From Theobroma cacao (lineage: Eukaryota > Streptophyta > Magnoliopsida > Malvales > Malvaceae), in the NCBI RefSeq assembly GCF_000208745.1, contig NC_030856.1, positions 16,641,198-16,705,197 on the forward strand: a stretch of 64,000 nucleotides of DNA. Reading direction: 5' to 3'. The notes beneath the pieces were generated by a model. That model saw nothing but the letters and a program-made list of their open reading frames with translations. It did not search any database and was not told the DNA's origin. Positions 35,553-47,159 of the stretch are shown here, piece after piece (position 1 is the stretch's first letter; every line of letters begins with the position of its first letter). The position numbers and the translations under genes are program-made.

Positions 35553-38069
35553 CCCTTTCATGCCATTTGAGTGCTTGTTCATGTTCAATGGATGCTTGAT
35601 TAACAAATATTTGTTTTGTATTTTGATTTGGTGCGATTTTGCTAAAATCGATTTTTCAAAAAAAATCTGCTTTGCCAATTTCATTTAATTCTGTCCAGCA
35701 ACCTTTGTACCCTCCTTTAATCTTAACTTATTTGAATCATATATAGACTTAACTAATGTGTGTTTTACATTGTGCTAAGGAAGCACAAGAAAAAGGGACA
35801 CCATATGGCACGGTTTTGGAGGCTCTCTTGCAAGGCAGCAGACATACTGTTTTAGGTGTAGAATTTTGCTTCGATTTGTGCTTAATTTCCAGCAAATAAA
35901 ATATGTAATCATTACACATTTATTGCTGGATACGTGGACAGCAAATCATGAAATGTTCTTGATTGAATAGGCTGATTTTAAGCAAGAAATTGGAGCAAAA
36001 AGTGAAAGCAGTCCAGCTCACTGTTATGACATGAATTTCAGTTTTAATTAACAAGAAAGTCTTGGAAATTAATTCTGAAAAATTCCAGGAAAATTATCTT
36101 TATTAAAATGTTCAATAAAGATTATTTCTGGAAAATATCATGTTCAAACATGCTGATTTCGAGCAAGAAAATTGGTGCACATATAATTCTATCCAGCTCA
36201 CTGTTTTGGCATGAATTTCAGTTTTAATTGACAATAAACTCTTGAAAATTAATTATGAAAAATTCCAGAAAAATTATCTTTATTAAAATGTTCAATGAAG
36301 ATTAGTTCTGGAAATTTTCATGGCCAAACAAACTGATTTAGGCTATTAATTATTGAAAGTTTGAAAACAGTTTACAGAATAATTATAGCTTGGAAATCGG
36401 TTTTGAATGGCAAGATAATCTTGCAAAATTAATTCTGAAAATTTCAGAATATTATCCTCATTTGAAAGGTTCAATTAAAGGATAAATTTTGGAATTTGAA
36501 TTAATTTTTGAGTGGCTGGACACTTAACTAAATTAAAGGAATGTCCTTTACATGTGAAACGGGCACTCATGACAAAGTTTGTGCATGGTGCTGCCACACA
36601 TGGATGCTTCACCTTCCATTTCCATGGATGCAATCGCTTTATGGAAAGAGGTTGTTTCCTGGAGAAATTGGACACTCAATGATCAGGAAGGATTCTTTCC
36701 TTAGCTGATCTTGCCTCCTAAATGTTAGCAATACATGCCTAAAATCAAGGAATTTGAATCCTTGGTGGAATCAATCAATTTTAAATTGATTGATATTAAA
36801 TCTCCAAAAATATTAAGTCTTCCTCATTTGATGAGGACTCCCTAAATTAAGGGATTATGATTTAAATTTATCCACATCTAATTAGATTAGATAATTTTAA
36901 TTAAAATTGAAAGTCAACTTGAGTTGATGACATCCTAATCCGATTAGGATAGATTTTTATTAAGATAAATTTACTAATAAATTAGTACTTCTAATAATGA
37001 TTAGAACTCTACAATTAGTGAATGGATAATACAAGATTAAAAAGTGGATAAGGACCTTCCTAAAATATTTAGGACACATGATTTGAATCTTGAAACCTTT
37101 TAAAATGTTTTATGATACATACTCAAATTAGGAAGTTTTCTAAATTGGTTTAGATTTCTAATTAAAGAAGTTTAATTGGAAAGAACTTACTAATAGAATT
37201 AATTCAAATATGATTTGAGCAAGTTAAAGGCCTTGATATGATCAATTCCTTTATTAAGTAATTTTAAAAAAAATTACTAAATCTTTTCAAACCTAAGCAC
37301 CAAATGATTTGAACTATGATCCTCAATTGTTGAGTGACATTTTTCAAATGAAATGCAAGATCATCATCATATTGAGCATGTTTACTTTATATGTTCATAA
37401 CTAGAGTGGAAAAGTCCATAACCATCTTAGTAGAACAGCATGTGATAGATTTAATTTTATGCGATATATTAAATGCTATGCATGCTAATCAAATGAGACC
37501 TTAATAAAACGAAAAGGATAAAATCCCTCGGTAAATACTGAGTCACATGCCACATATGATTAAGTTGCCTTCCACCATATAGCAAGAAAACCTAGCTACT
37601 CTTTTAATCGGAGGCTTGTTGAGCACACTCAAGGCCACACTTTTACACGAGTATGTTTGAGCTATTGGTGGGTCTTACTTAACTAGTTTCATAAAATCTG
37701 AATGCTTGGAAACTTGATTATTATGGAAACTAGAGGCAAAGGCTAGGCGAAACATATACGATATGTTTGGGCAATGTGTTGTCACCTAGCTGATTTACGA
37801 GTTGTATAGAGATACAATTTATAAGCTCAGTAACCTACCTAATCTACCTATCATGGTTTGTTGAGCACACTCAAGGCCATGACTATGTGGATGGGATCGT
37901 AGCCCACTAAGAGAATCCTAGTAGAGAACTCTTGAGGTGATATGAAGGGTTATCATCTTGTAGAAAATAGTGGGAGAACTATTTAAAATTTTAAAACCTT
38001 GTTTTAAATAGTTTATGCATGATGTTTACTTATTGCTTTAATTTATCTATTTAGGCATAATTTATATAC
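35553..38069 (+). other. Long untranslated leader of the gag-only element
   Basis: 2.5 kb with no protein-like ORF. It contains a threefold tandem duplication of about 180 bp at 35971-36510. Long structured leaders are known in several copia groups. Confidence 0.65.
35971..36510. repeat. Three tandem copies of a 180-bp segment
   Basis: Copies start at 35971 (GCTGATTTTAAGCAAG), 36152 (GCTGATTTCGAGCAAG) and 36332 (ACTGATTTAGGC). Each continues through TGAATTTCAGTTTTAATT-like text, GAAAAATTCCAG, and TTATTAAAATGTTCAAT-like text. The third is the most diverged. Confidence 0.85.
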
Positions 38070-38936
38070 ATGGCTAATAATCTGTCACTGCGTAGCATCT
38101 TGGATGCAAACAAACTCACTGGCCGAAACTTCCCCGATTGGTTTCGGAACCTCAAGATCGTCTTGAAACAGGAGAAGAAATCCTATGTCCTTGACACTCC
38201 TATTCCACCAGTCCCTGCTACTGATGCTAGTGCTGAGGATAAGGAAGCATATCAACGTCATAAGGATGACGGTGATCAGGCAGCATGTGTGATGCTAGCC
38301 AGTATGACCCCTGAGCTCCAAAAGCAACATGAACATATGAATGTCCAATCCATGAGTCTTCACCTTAGAGAACTGTTCGATAAGGAGGGGCGCACTGAGG
38401 GATATGAGATCTCTAAAGAACTATTCCGATGCAAGATGGCAGAAGGCAGTTCTATTAGACCCCATGTGCTGAAGATGATTGGACTCATCGAAAGACTTGG
38501 ACAATTGGGATTAGCAATGGATCATGAGCTAAGTATATACTTAGTTCTACAATCTTTTCTTGATAGCTTTAGTCAGTTCGTGTTAAACTTCCATATCAAT
38601 TGATTGGAAGCCACTCTTCCCGAACTTTTGAATTGCTAGACACAACAGAGAGGTCCATCAGGAAAGATAAGGAATCATTGCTTCTTGTTTCTTCTTCCAA
38701 GGCTTATACGAAGCAACAGAAGAAGAAAGCCCAAAAAGGGAAGAAGGTAAAATCCCAAAATGAGGAGGCCTTGAAGCCTAAGGGAAATGTGAAAAAAGTC
38801 AAAGAAAAGGATATTTGCCATCATTGTGGCAAACTTGGACATTGGAGGAGGAACTGCAAGGAGTACCTAGCTACTGTGAGCAAAAAAAAGAAGCTTATTG
38901 AAGTTTCTGATTCAGGTACCATTTGCTAAATAATTC
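38070..38936 (+). pseudogene. Copia gag of the non-autonomous element, two breaks
   Basis: ATG at 38070 begins MANNLSLRSILDANKLTGRN. It continues with FPDWFRNLKIVLKQEKK, a spacer, YEISKELFRCKMAEG and LGLAMDHELSIYLVLQSF: the copia gag (UBN2-type) capsid fold. TGA at about 38601 replaces an Arg codon in the usual FHxNRLEATLPELLN text, and an indel near 38630 moves the frame to ELLDTTERSIRKDKE. A lysine-rich stretch and a single zinc knuckle CHHCGKLGHWRRNC follow, and translation ends DSGTIC with TAA at about 38934. It would coat the RNA. With only two lesions in about 290 codons it is better preserved than the other genes here. Protease, which should follow, is absent. Confidence 0.9.
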
Positions 38937-40002
38937 TACATTGTCTATTAAAGGTATATGATACCTCAAAGTTGGTTGTCATATGTTTGACATATTGTAG
39001 GGACCAAAGATAAAGATAAGTAGGATCTTGGCTAAGGAGGTGACCACATGGATGGACCTAAAGCATTAGATGCCACATTGGATGGTTACATTCCTATTTA
39101 TATTGACATGTTGGATAATTTATTTAGATGTTTTTGAAACATTAATTATTTGATTGCCATGGGAATGGCTGGTGAAACATTTGTCTTTAGCATTTGGATG
39201 TGGAAGCTTATATGTTTCCAGTTTGAATAATTATTTGGAATAATTATGTCATATTTAATTATCCTAGCTTCATGTTTATCCTTGCAATGATATTTGATCA
39301 ATTATGAAATATGTTCAATTGATCAAACGATTGAATTTTGATTCATATAAAATGGAACTTTCTTAAGAGCAAAACATATAGATGAATGTTCAAGAAAGAA
39401 AGCAACTTCATATTACAATATGATTTGGTCCATATCTCTCCAACGTAAAAGCCCATTATGATATTCCAAACCAATATGATTACAAGCATACATTGAGATG
39501 TATATACATCATGGGATGTTTAAAAGAGTTTGAATATTATTCTCATAAAAGATCTTGGATTTAGTGGGAGCCCAATGACAATAAAAAGTTTAAAGGGGCC
39601 AAATGGCATAACATAGAGTGACGCATGCATATGATGCATACAACATAGTCTAGTTGGAATGGTCCCAAGAAGCAAAAGGGATTATACGTGTATATAAATA
39701 AAGTCATATAAATCCTATTATAAAGGGCTCAAATAGGAAGATATTTAGATCGCTAGTTCATGGAACTAATAAAGGGTTCTGAACATTATTAATGTAACAA
39801 TGGAGCCATAATAGTAGAACCTGGGTCTCATTGGATCTAGATATAGTAATATGACATGATGTGATATGTGGACATCATGAAGATAAATAAAAGCAATTAA
39901 CCACATTGAAGGGCACAAGCGAGTCTATATGGAGACACGATTGATAGATGGATTTGAATCCATATACGATGAGGTAGCAATTGGCTTTGTGCTAGTGGGA
40001 GA
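38937..40002 (+). other. 3' non-coding part of the gag-only element and purine tract
   Basis: No pol domain in any frame. It ends with AGTGGGAGA (39994-40002), the polypurine tract before the 3' LTR. Confidence 0.75.
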
Positions 40003-43000
40003 TGTTAGGATGAGCCCTGCAGCCAATTGGGATTGGTTAAAGCTTGATTCCAATCATGCAATAACATCATTCATGTTGAATGATTAAAGGTTTTCCTTCA
40101 TCAATAAGACATCAATTATAACAAGTTATAAGTCTAATTGGATAAAGTCCATGAGTTTAATATGCCTTGCAAGAGAATTGTAATGGGTTGCAGTTATGAG
40201 ATCCTCATGCATCAAAGCGTAATCTCAAAATGTTCTTGGTCAATGTATCATTGAGACTGGACACCAATGATACTTAGAGACTGGTACATTCTATGTTCCT
40301 TACTTGAGAAGTAAGCAACCAATCTCAGAGCTCAAAGTATATAGATACTTGGAACTAGAATGTAGGTGCTTGCCTAGGAGAGCAAGTTCACTGAACATGA
40401 CCCGCCATGAGAAGTGCATTTGGTATTTCACTCAAGTGTTTATGCAATACTTCTCATGTGTCAGTTGTGTTCCCTAGACTTGAAACACTAGGTTTGTGAA
40501 ACCTCGACCTTCATAGACGCGTAACTCAAGGTGGAACTTATGTTTAAAGGTTTAATTTGAGCTAATGATGCTAGTTTTACATTACTTATAATTATTTTAC
40601 GTCGTTATAGGAGTAGGATTCAAAAATATAGGAGTAGGATTCAAAAATAATTTCAATTGGTGAAGAAAGGTGTATAATGGGCTGTGGCTTTATTTGCATA
40701 TATTTTGGTTTTTCAAGAATATCTCCCACTACAGAAGTCCAAATGACATGATTTTTAAGCCATTAGAAAGCCAAGAGGTAGGGCTACAACTTTGATGTTC
40801 ACCAATTTGCCCAGTTTTGACAAGAAAATGGTCAAACTCTTTGTTGAAATGGAAGTACTGGGATAGGAGAACAGATTCAAACAGAACATTTGAGCGCCGC
40901 AGTGCTGGAAATTGAGAACCGCGACCCTCACCGTAATTTCCACAAATAACAAGTTTAGGGGATTTTTTAAGCTAAGACTTTTGGGGGCTACTTAAGGGTC
41001 CCTTTTCAAAGGATTTTGGACTTTTTCCAATGTCAAAAGAGTAAAAGATTGTACAAGAAAAGGAGGAAGACAAGTGGCCTTGTTAAGGGCATTATTATAA
41101 TTGCATGAAGATTTAGATAAGCTTTAACTATAAAAATCTCATTCTTCTAGCAGCTTCTTCACTTCTCCAGCAACTTTTTCTTCTCCTTCCTCCCATCTCA
41201 CGTTTCTCTCCTCTTCCATGAAAGCTTCTCTCAAGCTTCCATCACTCTCCCAAACTAACCTCAATTTTTGTGCTTTACACACCCTGTTGTAGGGTTTTTC
41301 ATACTCTTTTACTCTCTCACCTTAAACAAACACTTAAAAGTCTTTCTTTAATACTTTCTCTCACCAGCTGAACTTTGTAAAGAGAGAAAGAGAGGTTTCA
41401 TGATAGCTTGAGAACTCTTGGGAAAAAATTTCATTACAATCTACCAAGGTGAGTGATGAATTAGGACTGGTTTTAAGTTGTTGATAAAGGCTAATAATTA
41501 AAGTTATGAATTGTGTATTGCTAAAGTTGTTTAGCTATTTCTAGTGTTACTAAAGTAGATAATTGAATAGCCAATCAAATGGTAATGGAAGATAGATAGG
41601 AAGGGCTAGTGAAGCTTGATTTGGGAAAATAGCATTTGGAGTGATATTAATGTAAATTGGATTGGCTATGATGTTTTGTGCATGATAGGTTCCAACGAGG
41701 CCCTCAACCCCATTTGAACCATTAGTCGAAGTTAAAGCCCACCGAAACATCAATAAAGTTTGGTGAGTGAACTTGCATTTCAAAATGTTTTGGGGAAATG
41801 TTTACGTGTTTCAATGAATCATTTGGGAATTTTATCGATTTTTGCTTTAAAATTGCCTAGGAACAAGCCCTTGATAAAATGTTTGATGTTGTGAAATGTG
41901 AAATGTGTAAAAGGATGAATCCATATGTTTTTGTATGATGGTGATATATATATTTATACTATGTCAGAAATGATACCATTGCGTGACAAATGCAACCGTG
42001 CATGTGCGGGGTGAGTGTACACTTGCTAGTGATGACGGTAGTGAGGGAGATGGATGGTGATACTGTCCGGCTATGTGCACGTTGTGGTGGGATGCACAAG
42101 AGTTGGGTGAAATGGAATGATTGCTGGAAATTTCCTCTCTTTCAAATTTCATGCTAAATATGGTTCCTTCATCATTAAATGATTTAATAACCAAGGGTTT
42201 AATGGAGGGATTTTAATAAGAACTTGAACTAAGTTGCATTAATTTCAAATAAGTGCATCATGATTATCAACTTTCCTTATTGTTGCTTGTTCCCTTCTTA
42301 TGTTCACTCACCGTTTTCAACTTCATGTTTTCAGATTAAGAGGCAGTTGGAACCTAGGCTGAGGTGTCCATGTAGTTTCATCTATTTGGTAGGTATGTTG
42401 GCATTCAGTAGTCATCCCCTCACCTTGGTCATTCCGTTGGAAGCCCAGAGTCATTTTGTTTGTAAATACCTACATGTGATGTAAAAAACTAAAATGAAAG
42501 CCTTAAAGCATATATGAATATTCTGATTGGTAAGCCACCATGAGTGGCAATGGATAACATTATTTAGGTTAATGTGAAATGCAGTTTTGATTGCTATAGC
42601 ATATTAATTAGGTTCTTATAGATTGAAAGTATGAAAGGTGACTTTAAGAATAGTTGATGGAACGATGAGCAGGATTATATAAGTAGGCTTGCTTGGCCTT
42701 GGTGGGCTATGCCCATTGGGTCCATGCGTCAGTCAAGGCTCGAAAATCGGGTCGTGACAAGGGTTTCTTATGTGTGGAGTGCTATGCTTTGATTTAATCC
42801 CTACGGGTGCCTAACCAAGGATGCCGAAACAGAATGCTTTTGGGTATAGCATGAAGCAAGTGAAGGCAAATGAGTGGTCAAGATAAGAATCATCACCCTA
42901 AGTGATGCAGGGGACATATCCTAGTTGTTCTTGGTTGATATTAGCTTACTGAAGTCCTTGACCAAGGTGAATTGTAGATTATGAAAGGAGTTTCATAAGT

Positions 43001-44340
43001 CTTTATAAAGCTGATGATCAAACTTTAAGAATGAATATGAAGATCAATAAAAGTAGACATTGCACCATGCTTTTATCATCTTCGAGATATATGATGAAGG
43101 AATGAATTACATTGAAAGGCTGATCACTGAAAGATTTAGTCAAACCATCTTGACTCTTCTAACATTTGAGTGGCCATGATGGATTGCTAGATCCCAATCT
43201 TGGTCTATGAACTCTAGGTAGTTAACTTGATTAATGATAAATTTAAAGTAGTTTAAATTTATCCAATTCTAAGTTTAGCTTAAGAATTATATGTTGAGTT
43301 CATTGCCAATATGTTAGAAGCCTAATGGGTCACGCACCTAAAATGAATGTTGAAAATAAAATGGGAGAGGTGATTAAGTTGGAGTTAATCAAATTAGAAG
43401 TTATGAGCTTCTCAAGCAGTTGATTAAAATTGTTTAATTAAGTTGTACTTAATTAACTAAATTGTTTAATTCAGTCATTGGGCCTAATTAATTAAATTAT
43501 TTAATTAAGTCAATGGGCCTAATTAATTAAATTAAACAATTAAGTTATTGGGCCTAATTGATTGAATTTGTTTAATTAAGTCATTAGGCCTAGCTGATTA
43601 AAATTGTTTAATTAAATTATTGGGCTTAATTAATTATATTGTTTAATTAAGTTATTGGGCCTAATTGATTAAATTAAACAATTAAGTTAATTGGGCTTCT
43701 TAAGAACTTAATTAAATTATTTAATCAAATTATTGGATTAATTGGTAATTACAAAATAGTTTTGTAATTAGGGTTTAAAATTAATCCAAGGTATAAATAC
43801 CTTGCCATAGCCTCCAAACAAGAGCGTGGAAAACGGCTGAAAAAAAAAAGGTAGTGAACGACACATTAGAAATTCTTTTGTCTTACTGTTCATTGTGTGA
43901 AGAAAAATAGTTTTTCATTCACTTTATTTTTTGTGTGTTCAACCCCACAATTTTGTTTGGATTTTGAGTTTATGAAACTCATATTTGCTAGCACATTGTC
44001 AAGGCTTAGCACTCCTAATCTTTATAGAAGGAGTTTCTTATTCATTGGTGTGGATCACCATTAGAGGTTGCACAAGGATTCCTTAAACAGCTTTGGTTTG
44101 CAACAATCGGACTGAGGTGGTTGAGCTTTTTGAAGGCTGATTTGGTGGTTTAACAAAGGATTCACCAACCTTTGTTATTTAGGTAAAGTGATTTGATCAT
44201 ATACTTATATTTTTTAATTTAATTATGTACTCAATTTAGCATAAAAAAGATTCTAAGAGGGTGAGGAGTAAATTTAATTTTTAAATTTATTTTCGTTGCG
44301 TTTTATTTGCATTTGATGCATGATCAGCCCTCACCCAACA
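40003..44340 (+). repeat. TR-GAG element 3' LTR, split by a solo LTR
   Basis: Left part 40003-40494 and right part 42765-44340 align with 33464-35539 in one piece (TGTTAGGATGAGCCC to CCTCACCCAACA). The break falls in the phrase that reads CCAGGTTATCTTATGTG in the 5' LTR. Confidence 0.92.
40495..42759 (+). repeat. Solo LTR, family B, plus orientation, nested in a 3' LTR
   Basis: It starts TGTGAAACCTCGACC and ends ATCGGGTCGTGACA, 2265 bp, flanked by AGGTT (40490-40494) and AGGGT (42760-42764), one mismatch. It aligns in reverse with 19900-22550 at both ends and through the middle (TTCCAACGAGGCC, AAAAGAGTAAAAGATTG). A short duplication ATAGGAGTAGGATTCAAAA occurs twice at about 40608-40647. No internal coding sequence. 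Confidence 0.9.
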
Positions 44341-44480
44341 ATGAAAACGTCTCATGGAGAGCCTGTTTCGTTAAAACAAAGTGCAATGAAGAAGTTGCTA
44401 AAAGTGCAGTTACATTTTATGGCAACGAGATTGCTCTCATGTACCCACATCAGCAATGTTACAAAGGATTGCGTAATTCA
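44341..44480 (+). pseudogene. Athila 3' ORF, part 2
   Basis: After the gag-only insertion the ORF text resumes with ENVSWRACFVKTK, then, in a shifted frame, ATRLLSCTHISNVTKDCVI. This is a conserved block of the plant-transposon-protein family (R.LP..H...V...R/C.). It breaks at the solo LTR 44481-45088. Confidence 0.65.
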
Positions 44481-45088
44481 TGATAATTCTATTTTATAGA
44501 ATTATTTAGTCCCATTTTGTTATTAAATGTTAGCTAAGTCCTTAATTTTCAATTAGAATTTAGTTAATTTTTGTTGTTTTTATAATTAGTTTCTTTTTAT
44601 TTAGTTATTTTTATTTTATGTTTTTTTACTTTAATTTGGCTATTATTTATTAGTTATTATGCTTTTGTAGGATTTAAGGGCATATGGTTTAATTTTGGAA
44701 AGAAAGGTGTTTGAAGGATCTAGAATTCTACTTGTACATGCTTTAGTTTGTTGACAATAACTCGCACTCTAGATGTCCAAATGATGCATTGCTTGAGCCA
44801 TTAGTAAGCTAAGAGACAGAGCTACAATTTTTATGAGACTTTTTAAAATTGCTTATTACCGAATTGTCGTTTTGCTTTAATTTTTAATTAGATTTAATTA
44901 GATTAGTTTTAGTTGAGTACTTTTCAGTTTAATTAGAATTTAGATTTTAATTGTTTGAATAAAACTAAATTATTCTAATTTTAGTACTTAGTAATATTAT
45001 AGATCAATTCTCTGTGGGATCGATACTCTGCTTAACAATATATTATCTTTTGATACGTATACTTACATAGGTAGAATTTTAACTAACA
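44481..45088 (+). repeat. Solo LTR of an Athila-like element
   Basis: It starts TGATAATTCTATTTTATAGA and ends TTAACTAACA, flanked by ATTCA (44476-44480) and ATTCT (45089-45093). Excision leaves the 3' ORF reading VILIYGILTHKS in frame. It resembles the ends of the host 5' LTR 15571-17126 but is only 608 bp, so it comes from another Athila-like copy. Confidence 0.83.
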
Positions 45089-45469
45089 ATTCTTATCTAC
45101 GGTATTCTGACTCATAAATCCATATACATCAGGAAGGTTATTTCTCATGTTATACTTCAAACAGGCTAAATCAAACGAGATGGTATAGGATTTCCTCCTT
45201 TGCTAATTGCTTTGTGTGGAAAAGCTGGTGTATGATGGAATGATAATGATTAGTTGCAATAACCTAAAATTCCAATCACCATTGCAATTCTAAGGCAATT
45301 GGAAGAATCCACAGTAGTGGTTGGTAGTTCTTCTTAGGCTGCTATGTAACCTTTACAATGAGCTCCAACTTGTAATGTAACTCAATGGATGGAACGGATT
45401 GATCGTCGTATGGACCACCAAGAAAGGTAGAAGTGGGCACTTGAGCAACTGATGAGTGCCTATGCAAAG
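45089..45469 (+). pseudogene. Athila 3' ORF, part 3
   Basis: It continues LIYGILTHKSIYIRKVISHV, ILQTG, stop, GIGFPPLLIALCGKAGV, stop, WNDND and, after further stops, TQWMERIDRRMDHQER and WALEQLMSAYAK. The block (L/F)P.LI..LC..AGV is typical of this family. It is interrupted by the chromovirus at 45470. Confidence 0.65.
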
Positions 45470-46047
45470 TGTCATGAGCTAACCTTGAATCGGACTATGA
45501 TAAGGGTAAAGTTGTTTGAGAGACTAAGTCCTTTGTACTTGTAAGGGAAATGTCCCTTTTTCGAACATTGTAATGGCTCATGATGACATCTTTAAAAATA
45601 CATGTTAAGTCATTAAGGGCAAAAACCCTTTAAGAAAGGACTATCGTTATTTCAAGCGTTGTAATATCTATTGATAGAATATGTGTAAAATCTTGTAAAC
45701 TCTTTATAGGGGGTGAGTAGTAGACGGATTGTTGGGCTGCCTCACTAGTAAAGGTATGTTTGTAGTGAATTATCTAGGGCTACCCCTATGGCCCAACGAT
45801 GGTGTGTCTTGGTCCTTTTGTAATTATTTTCATATTAACAAAATAGTTTTCCTTTTTATGGCTCAGTGGTTACATATACGGCATTTTGTATGCCCTCTTA
45901 TTTTGATGCAGATTCTCTAAGTCTAATTTGTTGCTATTATTGATGTTTCATCGATGTAACTAAGTATCGACTAACTTGCGTGGTAGCATCCATTCAAGTG
46001 CCACAGGGACTATCGCATACTTCGGCGAAGGAGCGTAATTTGTGACA
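45470..46047 (+). repeat. Chromovirus 5' LTR
   Basis: It begins TGTCATGAGCTAACC and ends CGTAATTTGTGACA, 578 bp. The 3' LTR pieces add up to 575 bp and match along the whole length. Confidence 0.93.
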
Positions 46048-46049
46048 GT

Positions 46050-46061
46050 TGGTATCAGAGC
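46050..46061 (+). other. Primer-binding site (tRNA-iMet)
   Basis: TGGTATCAGAGC, two bases after the LTR end. Confidence 0.93.
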
Positions 46062-46093
46062 ATGAGCAAGACATGCTGATCTAAAGAGTAAAA

Positions 46094-47150
46094 ATGGTGA
46101 CCACGCGAAGTGCACCAGAGGTGCATTAGAGGATTGATAAGCTAGAGGCTACGATGGCTGCAGTAAAAGCTCAGATGGTTCCACGCAAGCAAATAGATGA
46201 AATTAAGACAGTCCAGTAAAAAGTGTCCAAGATGATTAATACCTTGAGTAATGAGACCAAGGATGCATTGAGCACTCTCTAAGGCAAGATTGGAGAATTG
46301 AAAGCTCAGATAAATCTTTCAGTTATTACTACAGGTAATGCTTGTGGAAGTTTAGGAGATCGAGGTAAAAGGGCCAAAGTGCCAAAACCTAAGCGATACG
46401 AAGTGGAAAAAGCTGCTAAAGAGTTGGATAACTTTCTTTTTGATATGGAGCAATATTTTTGAGCTGTGCACATGGCGTCAGAGGAGGAAAAATTGGCGAT
46501 GGCTTCAATGTATCTTGCTAGGGACATGAAGTTATGGTGGCGTTCCAAATTCATTGATGGTGAGCGCCACATCAACACTTGGGAGGACCTAAAGTAGGAA
46601 TTGAAAAACCAGTTTTTCCCTGAGAATGTTGAGTGTAAGGCACGACGAAAGTTGCGAGAGTTCATGAAGAACTTCTTCACTTTAATGTTAGATATCAAGG
46701 ATATGATTGAAAAAGATAGATTGTTTTATTTCCTCAAGGGTCTGAAACCATGGGCGCAGACGGAGTTACAGCGATAGAAAGTACAATATTTGACTTTTGT
46801 GATGACGACTATTGAGCACCTTACTGATTATAGTGAAAACTCCAATAAAATAAAGGACCCTTCATCCAGGACTAGTAGCTCGAGCTTAAACAATGTGGTA
46901 AAATTTTCGAGAGCAAGAAGATTCTTAAGTATGGGAGGTAATAGAAAACCACATGCTAGAGACTCATCCCAACCAAGAACAAACAAGCTATGGAACTTCA
47001 AGCCACGACCTTCGGTATCTTGTTTTTTATAAAATGAACCTCGTCGAGTAGCTGACTATCCTCACCGAGCAGCTCTCAGTACGATATGCACTACCGATGT
47101 TGAGACAACCCCACCCTACACCACAATCGAAGAAACTGAGAAACAGCCAA
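46094..47150 (+). pseudogene. Chromovirus gag, many stops
   Basis: From ATG at 46094 the single frame reads MVTTRSAPEVH, stop, RIDKLEATMAAVKAQMV and so on, with VPKPKRYEVEKAAKELDNFL, MASEEEKLAMASMYL, LWWRSKFIDGERHINTWEDL, NQFFPENVECKARRKLREF, FYFLKGLKPWAQTELQR and TTIEHLTDYSENS. This is a Ty3-gypsy gag with the W..L...(F) capsid core. About seven in-frame stops occur and almost all could come from a single C-to-T change. The frame itself is largely preserved, so decay has been by point mutation rather than deletion. No clear zinc knuckle was found. Confidence 0.85.
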
Positions 47151-47159
47151 CATGAGTGG

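Larger units (their letters stand above)
33464..44340 (+). mobile_element. Gag-only copia-type element (TR-GAG style), non-autonomous
   Basis: Paired LTRs (33464-35539 and 40003-44340, the latter split by a solo LTR) bracket an internal region of 4463 bp. That region has a tRNA-Met-like primer site, a 2.5-kb leader, one copia gag gene, about 1 kb of non-coding sequence and a purine tract. No integrase, RT or RNase H motif was found in any frame. LTR lengths agree after the nested insert is removed (2076 and about 2068 bp). The flanks TGGAA and ATGAA are a weak duplication. Mobility would have depended on a partner's enzymes. Confidence 0.82.

Noticed and set aside
15571..45088. Pairing 15571-17126 and 44481-45088 as the two LTRs of one Athila element
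   Set aside because: The 44481 copy has its own near-perfect target duplication (ATTCA/ATTCT), interrupts the 3' ORF, and is 608 bp against 1556 bp. The ORF continues beyond it.
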